From Lucinisca nassula (lineage: Eukaryota; Mollusca; Bivalvia; Lucinida; Lucinidae), in assembly GCA_963580285.1 (NCBI GenBank), contig OY757015.1, forward strand, positions 130,838,217 to 130,902,216: a stretch of 64,000 bases of DNA. The letters are read 5' to 3'. Shown in pieces: positions 54,690 through 64,000 of this stretch. The notes beneath the pieces are model-generated. The model was not told the origin of the DNA, searched no databases, and saw only the letters and a list, made by a program, of their open reading frames with translations. Every line of letters starts with the position of its first letter. The stretch's first letter is position 1. The translations under genes were made by a program, and so were the position numbers.

Positions 54690-55267
54690 TTTAAAACAAA
54701 ATAATACAATGGAACTGTCTAGGTCTTAAATCAAATTATAATGAACTCTTATTACTTATTTCGTTATTAAACCCATCGGTTTTTTGTTTGCAAGACAATT
54801 TTTTTAAAAACTGATGACAACATTGATGTCAGGGGTTTAAAAACATACAACTATATCTATTCTGATGGTAACAAACCATCTGGTGGCAGTTCAATCCTTG
54901 TTAAATCATGTTTACCACAAAGAGAGATCAAATTAAAAACAGACCTTCAAGCTGTAGCAGTATCGGTTTCTCTGTATAAAGAAACTGCAATTTGCTCTCT
55001 ATATATCCCACCCTCATTTTCTTTAAAGTCCGAACATCTTGACCCATTGCTGAGTCAACTTCCATCGTCATACCTTTTAGTTGGCGACTTCAATCGTCAC
55101 AGTATTCTATGGGGCTGTAAAGATATCAATAACAGAGGAGCACTTGTTGAAGATTTTATTGCAAATGCCGATCTTTGCTTGATGAATGATAAATGTTATA
55201 CTTACCTTCACCCTGTGACAGGTCATTTGTCTTCTTTAGATCTCTCTTTGTGTCACCCATCTCTCTT
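54690..55267 (+). pseudogene. LINE ORF2: AP-type endonuclease
   Basis: ATGGATTTAAAACAAAATAAT start, then an N-terminal segment that is frameshifted, then the frame 55047-55307 with LLVGDFNRHSILWG (GDFN motif), SSLDLSLCHPS. The SDH motif is beyond the insertion (GSDHFPVIFES at 56419). Endonuclease would nick the target for priming. Confidence 0.8.
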
Positions 55268-56384
55268 TATACCCCCGGCATACGGAGTATGCCATGGGGG
55301 TATATAGTTTTCGTCTTTTCTGTGTGTGTGTAAACTTTCTGTGTGTGTGTGTGTAAACTTTTTTTTGTGTCAAAGATTTCTCAGGAACTACTATACCTAG
55401 AAACTTGAAATTTGGTACAAACAACATGCATAACTAGTTGTATTGTGGGAAAGAAAATTGGGGCTGTGGGGCCAGGTTCTTTAGAGTTATTCCCCTTTGT
55501 TATATTTGCTACTGAGATGTGCATTTTGTGACTTACCTTAAATTTTGTGTCAAAGATTTCTCAAGATCTACTGTACCTAGAAACTTGAAATTTGGTACAA
55601 GCAACATGCATAACTAGTTGTATTGTGGGAAAGAAAATTTGGGCTGTGAGGCCAGGTTCTTTAGAGTTATTCCCCTTTGTTATATTTGCTACTGAGATGT
55701 GTATTTTGTGAGTTACCTTAAATTTTGTGTCAAAGATTTCTCAGGAACTACTGTACCTAGAAACTTGAAATTTGGCACAAACAACATGCATAACTAGTTG
55801 TATTGTGTGAAAGAAAATTGGGGCTGTGGGGCCAGGTTCTTTAGAGTTATTCCCCTTTGTTATATTTTTTTTATAAAATTTTGTCAGCAAGATATCTCAA
55901 AAACTATTGGAGCTAGAGCCTTGAAAGTTGGTGAATAGATTGGTGGTGATGAGTAGATGAACTGATTAACTTTTGACAAAATTCCGAAAAATACTTTGTG
56001 AGTTATGGCCCTTTGTCATTTTGGTAATTTGTGCCATTGTACTGTATGGTAAAAGTGATGCATAGCATAACTTTAGAACCGTGTATGCTAGGGTTTTGAA
56101 ATTTCATATATGGATTCCTCATGGAAAATTAGCCGACACGTATTTTTTTTCTCGTCCGGATTATGCTCCTTTCAAGAGTTATTGCCCTTTGAAAAACATC
56201 TGTTCAAGATCTCATTAGTTATCAGGTGAGTTATTTAGATGTAATGGTATTCTCCTTACTTTTGCAAGATTAATTCTGTGTTCATAATAGGTTTTTGTCA
56301 AACTTGATGGCTTTGAATTGCCAGAAAGTTACCGATGGCTTTGGCCGGGGGTATTAGTGAGCATATGCTCACTTGATAGTCTAG
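55268..56384 (+). mobile_element. Helentron-like element with CTAG end
   Basis: 5' end TATACCCCCGGC with hairpin GGCATAC gga GTATGCC; tandem core of about three 180-bp units (TGTGTCAAAGATTTCTCAGG at about 55367, 55547, 55729); subterminal inverted repeat GGCCGGGGGTAT (56343-56354), hairpin GTGAGCATATGCTCAC (56357-56372) and terminal CTAG (56381-56384) before TTTTT. Inserted in the LINE endonuclease at a T run. No ORF; non-autonomous. Confidence 0.8.
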
Positions 56385-58170
56385 TTTTTGACTATGACTG
56401 GTCTGTTCATGATGATCAGTGCGGAAGTGATCACTTCCCTGTTATATTTGAGAGTGTAAACGAACCAGATGAGGACTGTAACCAGAAATGGGAAATGAAT
56501 AAAGCCGACTGGGAATTATTCCATAATTTATGTGAAGAAGAGTTATCAGTTGATCACTTTAATGAATCATCCGACATTGTTTCTGATTTCACAGATACAC
56601 TTATTAAATATCAGAACAATGCATTCCAAAGACCTCAACAAATACTAAGAAAAGCAAGCCTTGGTTTAATAATGACTGTAAAGAAGCTATTCAAAAGCGT
56701 AAACAGGCTTTAAATAAGTTCTGCAAAAGTCCCACTTCAGAAAAGCTAAACGACGTAAAAGTTTTTAGAGCTAATGCTCGGCGAACAATCCGAGCTTCCA
56801 AACGAAAGTCATGGAGAGAATATGTCTCCAAATTGAACTACAAAACCCCCATTAAAAAGGTTTGGGATATGGTACGAACAATTTCAGGAAAAAAAGTCCT
56901 CTAGTATTACACATTTAAATACTGAATTTGACACAATAGCTTCAACAATAAAAGATATTTCAGATACTCTTGGGAGCACATTCTTGAGAAATTCATCATC
57001 GCGTAATTATTCTGACACTTTTAGAAATTTCAAAAAGGGCCAAGAGAAAAGAAATCTAAACTTTAAATCCCTTAATTACGAAGAATACAACAAACTTTTT
57101 AACTTATCCGAACTCGTTGAAGCCATTGAAAAATCACATGGTACGGCAACCGGCCCCGATCAAATTCATTATCAGATGCTTAAGCATCTGCCAAAAAGTT
57201 CTTTTTCAACACTTTTAGATATCTTTAATAATATTTGGGAAACTGAGGTTTGTCCTGAGAGCTGGCGTTTTGCTACAGTTGTACCAATTCCGAAACCAGA
57301 GAAAGATCATGCAGAACCTACAAATTATCGTCCGATAGCTTTGACAAGTTGTTTGTATAAAACATTGGAGAAAATTATAAACAAAAGATTATTCTGGTAC
57401 TAAGAGTCAAACAACCTCATTTCAGAATATCAGTCGGGTTTTCGTTCGGAACGTAGTACCAACGACAATTTAATAAGACTAGAAACATTTATACGAGATG
57501 CTTTTATTAACAAAGAACACGTAGTAGCTGTCTTTTTCGACTTGGAGAAAGCATATGATATAAAATGGCGTTATGGAATATTGAAAGATCTCCATAACAT
57601 TGGCTTAAGAGGAAAACTTCCCTGTTTTATTGAAAGCTTTTTAGGGGAGCGCATGTTTCAGGTGCGTGTTGGGTCTACCGTGTCAGATCTCTATGATCAA
57701 GAACAGGGTGTCCCACAGGGTAGTATTCTTTCAACTACGCTATTTAACATCAAAATAACAATATTGTACAATGTTTGGACGACAAAACTGATTGTTCATT
57801 GTAGGTTAATGATTTTTGTATATGTTACCGTTCAAAAAATATGAAAACAATTGAACGTAAGTTACAACAAAATTTAAAAACAATAAAAGAATGGACTGAT
57901 AAAAATGGTTTCAAGCTCTCCTAGTCGAAAACGCAGTGTGTTCATTTTTGTAAACTACGGAAGAAACACGACCATCCTTCCCTGTTTTTTATACGGATCA
58001 CAAATACTGTTGTTGAAGAAGCCAAATTTCTTGGGGTCATATTTGATAAAAAGTTATCTTTTATTCCCCATATTAAAAAGCGATATGCTTAAAAGCTTTG
58101 AAGCTTTTAAAAGTTTTAGCTCATACAAGTTGGGGAGCAGATCGGTATACTTGAGTACATCTTTACCGGT
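56385..58170 (+). pseudogene. LINE ORF2: reverse transcriptase
   Basis: GSDHFPVIFES, linker, ATGPDQIHYQ, VPIPKPEKDHAEPTNYRPIA, a stop after RLFWY (57401), FRSERSTN, FFDLEKAYD (motif A), GVPQGS (motif B). The YVDD region is frameshifted near 57755-57800 and again near 57905. Several stops and shifts. Confidence 0.85.
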
Positions 58171-59846
58171 CTTTACCGGTGCTTCAAGTCTGTCTTCTTA
58201 CGATTTTTCCACTCTTTACACTACACTTCCTCATAATCTTGTAAAAGAAAAGCTTAATGATTTAATTGAATGGGCTTTTCACAGAGAAGATTATCTATAT
58301 CCTTTATGTAATGTCAGAAATGCATTTTCACTTCTAAAGAGCATAAAAATTATACACTTTGGTCATGTCAGAAAGTGTGTGATGCCCTAACCTTTCTATT
58401 TGACAATATTTATATTAGATTCGGTACTAAGTTATTTAGACAAATTGTGGGCATTCCGATGGGTACGAATTGCGCATCTCTTGTGGCTGATCTGTTCTTG
58501 TATTGTCATGAAAGAGACTTCATGTTGTTGCTTTCCATTGATAACCAATCTGAAATTATTGAAGCTTTTAGCTCCACTTCTAGATATTTAGATGATTGAT
58601 TAAATATTGATAATACCTATTTCGATGGTTTGATCAGTCAGATTTACCCCCCCCCCCAGAACTTCTGATACAGAGGCCCCGTTTTTGGATTTACATCTAT
58701 CTATTGTAGATGGGTTTGTTTCGTGCAAAATTTATGATAAACGCGATGACTTTGATTTTGAGGTTGTAAATTGTCCTTTTTTGGATGGTGATGTCCCTCG
58801 TGCGCCATCTTATGGCGTTTATATTTCGCAATTAATTCGATTTGCTAGAGTGTGTAGTCATGTAACTGACTTCAACTCTCGTAATGAATTATTAACGGCT
58901 AAACTTCTTAATCAGGGATATCCGTACCATAAAGTACGCAAAGCCTTTTCAAAATTTTATAGACGCCATTCTGATTTAATTTCAAAATTCAATATTGGAC
59001 TTAAATCTCTTCTGCAACAAGGTCTATCGGAACCGAATTTAATGGTGATTTAGTATATAAATTCAGAAAAATATATAGCCGCAATGACTTCAGCACCCGA
59101 TTTCGTTAAATCATTCTTCGATATAAAAAGATTGGGTACAACATGGATGTTATACGACAGACTGCATGCATGGTAGTTAACCCAATCACGGTTGGCAACT
59201 TTGCTTCCCTCTTTAATTGCACGCCGGTGGGTCAGGCCTCAGATTCTATGACGGTTCCAACGTAAAGGCTTATTGAGAATTAGAGAGATCTAATTCAAGG
59301 TAATGTCGGTTGGTGCCTGATGCTCTGTCTCTGGTCGGGCCCATCGGAGTCTAACTGTTGGTTTTCTTTTACTCCAGCATTTCAGTGGTTTCTTGCTGTC
59401 GAGTCCTCACCGTTGTCTCACCTCTGTGGTTCTTTAATTATTTGTGTTCACGGAGATGTTGCACTGATGGGTTAGGAGGCCTTCATGCGGACTGAACAAA
59501 GTATTTGTCTAAATCGCGACGGAGTTAAGGGCGAGGATTGTGGCCACGTAAAATCGATTTAAGCCCCCCAGTGGAAATCTTTCCACTGACCGTTCCAAGG
59601 CGGTTCTTCTGTGGCGATTTATTTATGTTGTTGTTTGTTACTTACTGTGTGTTTCACTTGTGTCTTTTTATTTTGGATGGCCATATGGCCATTTTGTGGG
59701 AAAGTAACTGTCCTTATGGCCTTCCTTTGTTTAGGTTTCCATTATGGTCTGGTGGCTTAATGTTTGTTTCTTTCCCTTTGGTGTCTTTGGTGAGTGGAGT
59801 GAGTTAATTGTATCGATTCCTGATCTTTTTTTTTACTTCTACTTTT
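58171..59846 (+). mobile_element. 5'-truncated PLE inserted in LINE copy 2
   Basis: Begins in the RT at GCTTCAAGTCTGTCTTCTTACG, has motif A DFSTLYTTLPHNL, motif B IPMGTNCASLVADLF, motif C RYLDD, a gap with a C tract near 58648, thumb, stop and complete tail (to TACTTCTACTTTTAT). CTTTACCGG is doubled at the left edge (58158-58180), perhaps a duplication of target sequence. Confidence 0.85.
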
Positions 59847-61140
59847 ATAAGATATAAATAAGATTATGGGTCTGTTGTTTATGGTTTTGCCAGAAAGTCC
59901 TATTCAAAATCCTTGGATACTATCCATCACCAAGGCCTTCGTCTGGCTAGGGGAGCCTACCGTACTTCTCCCATATTAAGCCTTAATGTAGAAGCAGGTG
60001 AACCATCTTTAACTTCGCGCAGAGAGAAACTTTCTCTTCAGTATGCTATTAAACTTCCCGCAAATCCATCTAACCCGGCATCCAATATTTCGTTTCCAGC
60101 TCAATTTGTAGATAAGTATGAAACTAAACCCACAGCAATCAAACCTTTTGGATTACGTATTTTACCACTGCTAGAAAATTCAGGTATCGACCCTAAAAAT
60201 ATTCAAAAACATGAAACCGCGGAAGTTCCATTTTGGTGTATTATAAAACCTAATATTCTGTTTGACTTACATGATGGCAAAAAATCCGATTCAAATCCAA
60301 TACTGCTCAAACAAAACTTTCAGGTACTGCAGTCACGTTACAATGATTACCAGCAAGTCTATACTGATGGTTCCAAAGAAGGAGATAAAGTTGGTTGTGC
60401 GTATGTTTCTAAAGATACGCACCAAACCTTGCGCCTTCCAGATGGTTCATCTATTTTCACAGCTGAAGCCAAAGCAATAGACCTAGCTTTAGATATCAGT
60501 TCTTCAACAATTCAAAAGCAATTATATTTTCTGATTCACTTTCTGTGCTTAAGACTTTAGACCATTCATCATCCAAAATTCCTCAAATACAAAAGTTGAT
60601 CGAAAAACATCATGAAATTTCTTAAACTCATCAAATCTTGTTTAGTTGGCTTCCGAGACATATTGGCATTGTCGGCAATGAGTATGCTGACAAGAAAGCA
60701 AAGGAATCGCTCAATCTTGATCCGTCTATTTTTAAAATTCCTTTTAATAATTTTAAACCATTTATCAACAGATACATCTTGTCGGAATGGCAAGGCGAAT
60801 AGGATCGTGAAATAGATAACAAACTTCATGCCATTAAACCTGGGGTCGGAACAAAATGCTCCCCTCCACAGTTTTCCAGGAAAGAGGATGTTGTATTAAC
60901 ACGATTACGCATTGGCCATACTAGAGCTACTCATTCTTATATTTTAAATGGTGATGATCAACCTACTTGTGTAGGCTGTGATCAGCCTTTCACTGTAAAA
61001 CATATCTTAATTGACTGTGTTGACTTTTCACCCTCCCGTAACATATACTTCAAAGCTGACACTTTGCGACAATTGTTTCAAGATGTACCTGTTGATAATA
61101 TTATTTTATTCTTAAAAGAAATTGGACTTTTTCATAAGAT
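59847..61140 (+). pseudogene. LINE ORF2: RNase H and C-terminal tail
   Basis: Frame 59913-60560 has the linker, YTDGSKEGDKVGCAYVS (first RNase H Asp), FTAEAKAIDLALD (Glu), then a shift; LSSVG-type region and WLPRHIGIVGNEYAD-like block near 60640 in other frames; CVGCDQPFTVKHILIDC near 60975; stop at 61141-61143. Broken but less so than copy 1. Confidence 0.85.
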
Positions 61141-61284
61141 TTAACTGTTTCAGATTTTTATATATATCATACTGACATTTTTTACTTATAGTATCCTCAT
61201 AATACTAGTCATTAACCGCTTGACGCTTACGACCCACAAAGAGGGTTGACGCGTCGTTACACACGAAACCATCATCATCATCAA

Positions 61285-61372
61285 CTGAAATGCTAGTGCA
61301 ACAGAATACCAACAGTTAAGAATCCGTTGGGCCGGACGAAAAACAGAGCATCAGGCGCCAACCGACATAACG
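61285..61372 (-). repeat. PLE tail fragment (minus)
   Basis: TGAAATGCTAGTGCAACAGA to CGCCAACCGACATAACG. Confidence 0.65.
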
Positions 61373-61604
61373 TCACCTATATTAGTATAAGCGAAACTGT
61401 GGTAAGTTTATATCTTAAAATTTTACAGAAACAACAAATAACAAAGCTGTATTTCTTTATAATTATGTTTTTTTTTTTTTTTTTTTGTATACAGCAATGC
61501 AATACGAAAAAGCCAGTTTCACAAATGTTAAGTATATTTACATTTCACGCATATGATATAAAATGTTCTGACAAAAGGGGTAAGTGACCCTAAAATATTT
61601 TCAA

Positions 61605-61690
61605 AAAAGGCTTCTGTCAAGGTTTATTTTTGTTATGGTTTGTCTTAAGGTGTTTGTGTCGCTTACATTATTTTATTTCTGTCACTCAGA
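61605..61690 (+). repeat. PLE tail fragment (plus)
   Basis: GGCTTCTGTCAAGGTTTATT to ACATTATTTTATTTCTG, about 85 bp, lying directly before LINE copy 3. The stretch 61373-61604 between the tails is unassigned and contains a T tract. Confidence 0.65.
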
Positions 61691-61704
61691 CTGATCCGAT
61701 TCCT

Positions 61705-62086
61705 GGTCTCGAACCTTTACAAAAATAAAAAACAAAAAGCAAAACTGAAGATCAAGCCAACAATACCAACATTCAAGCACCACCACCACAGCCAATTCCA
61801 GACAAAGAATCAGAAAAAAATATTGAAAAACGCTACTTTGGAAATTATGAAAACGATTTTAAAAAAAAATCTCAAAAACAACAAACATCTCAAAAACAAA
61901 CAGACAGACAACTTAAAATGGAAAGAGAACAGAATCAGAAATCAGAACAGATTCGGATCTTTGAATGACAGTGATATGAAGTTCACTGAAACTCCATCAC
62001 CACGAAGTGGTGATAACAGGTCGAGGTCAACATCACCACGAAGTGGTGAAAACAGAGCGTTATCACCAATTGCACCTCCAAATTAG
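61705..62086 (+). pseudogene. LINE ORF1, C-terminal part
   Basis: Two frames joined by a shift near 61955: a Gln/Lys/Glu-rich charged region (KSQKQQTSQKQTDRQLKM) and a C-terminal end with the tandem motif SPRSGDNRSRSTSPRSGEN. Stop at 62084-62086. Charged, low-complexity ORF1 proteins of LINEs usually bind RNA; no zinc knuckle is seen in the part present. Confidence 0.6.
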
Positions 62087-62757
62087 TTTATAGTCTAATA
62101 AATATCTCTCCATAAAATGGATTTAAAACACAAAATAATACAATGGAATTGTCGAGGTCTTAAATCAAATTATAATGAACTCTTATTACTTATTTCTTTA
62201 TTAAACCCATCGTGTTTTTTGTTTGCAAGAAACGTTTATAAAACCTGATGACAACATTGCTGTCAGGGGTTTCATAACATACAACTATATCTATTCTGAT
62301 GGCAACAAAACCATCTGGTGGCAGCTCACTTATTGTTAAAGCATGTTTATCACAAAGAGGGATCAAATTAAAAACAGACCTACAAGATGTAGCAGTATCT
62401 CTAGATAAAGAAACTACAATTTGTTCTCTATATATACCACCTTCATTTTCTATAGAGCCCGAACATCTTGAATCATTGCTGGATCAACTTCCATCGCCAT
62501 ATATTTTAGTTGGCTACTTCAATGGCCACAACATGCTATGGGGTTGTGAAGATAACAACAGAGGGGCACTTATTGAAGATTTTATTGTAAAGAACGACCT
62601 TTGCTTGATGAATGATAAATCTTATACTTACCTTCACCCTGCGACAGGTCATTTGTCTTCTTTAGATCTCTCTTTGTGTCACCCATCTCTCTTCTTAGAC
62701 TATGACTGGTCTGTCTATGATGATCAGTGTGGAAGTGATCACTTTCCTGTTATAATT

Positions 62758-62830
62758 AATGCGTAACTATACCAAATTTAGTGACACAGAGGCCTTTCTG
62801 ATATTTAATCTTCATCAGTGTGTCGGAGCA
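62758..62830 (-). mobile_element. 73-bp insertion made almost entirely of a hammerhead ribozyme
   Basis: Inserted in LINE ORF2 and flanked by TAATT (62753-62757, 62831-62835). Removal restores colinearity with copies 1 and 2 (TTATAATTGAGAGCG). Its 42-nt centre is a hammerhead motif on the minus strand (62783-62824). Not related in sequence to families 1 and 2 outside the core. Confidence 0.75.
62783..62824 (-). ncRNA. Hammerhead ribozyme, family 3
   Basis: Stem I GACACA (62824 to 62819) pairs perfectly with TGTGTC (62788 to 62783). Core CTGATGA; stem II GAT/ATC with an A-A mismatch at its base; GAAA; loopless stem III GGCC closed by A-U; cleavable C. All invariant core bases are present. The A-A pair in place of the usual G-C next to the core weakens the prediction. 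Confidence 0.7.
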
Positions 62831-64000
62831 TAATTGAGAGCGTAAATGAGCCAGATGAGGAATGTAATAAAAAATAGAAAATGAATAAAGACGATTGGGA
62901 ATCATTCCATAATTTATGCGAAGAAGAGTTATCAATTGATAAAATTAATGAATCATCTGACATTGTATCTGATTTCACAGATTCGCTTTTTAAAATATCA
63001 GAACAATGCATTCCGAAGACTTCTACAAATACTAAGAAAAGCAAGCCTTGGTTTAATAATGACTGTAAAGAAGCTATTCAGAAACGCACACACGCTTTAA
63101 ATAAGTTCTGTATCAGTACATCTGCGGAAAAACTAAACGATGTAAAAGTTTTTAGAGCTAAAGCTCGGCGAACATTTCGAGTTTCAAAACGAAAGTCATG
63201 GAGGGAATTTGTTTCAAAATTGAACTACAAAACCCCCATTAAAAAGGTTTGGGATATGGTACGAAAAATTTCAGGAAAAACAAAGTCCCCTAGTTTTGCA
63301 CATTTAAATACTGGTTTTGACACAAAAGCTTCAACAAAAAAAGAAATTCTAGATACTCTTGGTGGCGCATTCTTGAGAAATTATTCTGAAACTTTTAGAA
63401 ATTTCAAAAAGGACCAAGAGAAAAGAAATATGAATTTTAAATCCCTCAATCACGAAGAATAAAACAAACCTTTTAACTTATCCGAACTAGTTGAAAACAT
63501 TGAAAAATCACATGATACGGCAGCCGGGCCCGATGAAATTCATTATCAGATGCTCAAGCTTCTGCCAAAAAGTTCGCATTCTACACTTTTAGATATATTT
63601 TATAATATTTGGGAAACGGGGATCTGTCCTGTGAGCTGGCGTTTAGCTATAGTTGTACCAATTCCAAAACCAGGGAAAGAGCATGCTGAATCTACGAATT
63701 ATCGACCGATAGCTTTGACAAGTTGTTTTTGTGTAAAACAATGGAGAGAATGATAAACAAGAGATTAGTTTGGTAATTAGAGTTCAACGACCTCATTTCA
63801 GAATGTCAGTCAGGTTTTCGTTCGGAACGTAGTACCAACGACAATTTAATAAAACTAGAAACATTAATATACGTAATGCTTTTGTTAACATAGAACACGT
63901 AGTAGCTATCTTTTTCGACGTGGAGAAAGCATATGATACCACGTGGCGTTATCGAATATTAAAAGATCTCCATAACATTGGCTTAAGAGGAAAACTTCCA

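Larger units (their letters stand above)
54637..61283 (+). mobile_element. LINE copy 2, near full-length ORF2
   Basis: From ATCACCAATTGCAGC (end of ORF1) through endonuclease, RT, RNase H to the 3' UTR end (TTGACGCGTCGTTACACACG plus ATC repeats). Split by a Helentron-like element (55268-56384) and a PLE (58171-59846). Colinear with copy 1. Confidence 0.88.
61691..64000 (+). mobile_element. LINE copy 3, cut by the window end
   Basis: Contains the end of ORF1, the start of ORF2 and RT up to motif A; continues beyond 64000. A 73-bp ribozyme insertion (62758-62830) is nested. Only copy that shows the ORF1/ORF2 junction. Confidence 0.85.
62117..64000 (+). pseudogene. LINE ORF2 start: endonuclease and RT N-terminal part
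   Basis: ATG at 62117; IIQWNCRGLKSNYNELLLL is the usual endonuclease start. One extra base in a T run (about 62213) shifts the frame before LQET (catalytic Glu). ILVGYFNGHN has Tyr for the Asp of GDFN. SSLDLSL and GSDHFPV follow. After the nested insert: frame 62881-63462 and 63550-63753 with IPKPGKEHAESTNYRPIA, then shifts. Inactive. Confidence 0.85.

Noticed and set aside
62799..63044. Minus-strand 79-codon frame 62805-63044
   Set aside because: Shadow of the LINE ORF2 on the opposite strand.

Overview
This window looks like nuclear DNA of an animal, most probably a bivalve mollusc. The reasons are spliced, phase-matched exons of a von Willebrand D-type (VWFD) protein, no operons or dense long ORFs, tRNA-derived SINEs, a mariner transposon, 'pearl'/Helentron-like elements with tandem cores, and very abundant Penelope-like retroelements (PLEs). 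The species assignment is inference.

Host gene: three plus-strand exons (19084-19147, 40856-41041, 44200-44393) have canonical AG/GT borders and compatible phases, and together read through part of one VWFD module. The introns are about 21.7 kb and 3.2 kb and consist mostly of transposons, so most of the window is probably intron of, or DNA next to, a VWFD/VWDE-like gene. A weaker two-exon candidate lies on the minus strand at 15902-16280.

Layout: 1-2890 unassigned; 3.0-4.7 kb a family-2 ribozyme repeat and a pearl-like element inside a PLE tail; 4955-10857 a minus-strand LINE with RNase H, split by a PLE, a hammerhead-ribozyme array and a SINE; 11.3-13.7 kb pearl-like element and a 315-bp tandem array; 13.7-20 kb low-repeat DNA, another array and exon 1; 20-26.5 kb head-to-tail PLE copies and PLE tails; 26.6-40.7 kb a nest of PLEs with ribozyme repeats and a mariner; 40.7-44.4 kb exons 2 and 3 around a GC-rich unidentified block; 44.6-54.6 kb PLE tails and a 3-kb pearl-like element with about 20 core units; 54.6-64 kb two plus-strand LINE copies carrying a Helentron-like element, a PLE and a 73-bp ribozyme insertion.

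Main result: the PLEs have permuted domains. A Cys-rich finger and a GIY-YIG nuclease lie upstream of the reverse transcriptase, as in the Naiad/Chlamys clade. Around them are three families of small repeats with hammerhead self-cleaving ribozyme motifs: 383-bp monomers, 260-bp monomers, and a 73-bp insertion that is almost only the ribozyme. Several have 4-5 bp target duplications, so they look like mobile retrozyme-type units. The commonest repeat in the window is not an independent element but the 5'-truncated 3' tail of the PLE, which carries a covarying hairpin. Four or five unrelated pearl-like families share one architecture: 5' hairpin, tandem core, subterminal inverted repeat, 3' hairpin. 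Every transposon ORF examined is broken.
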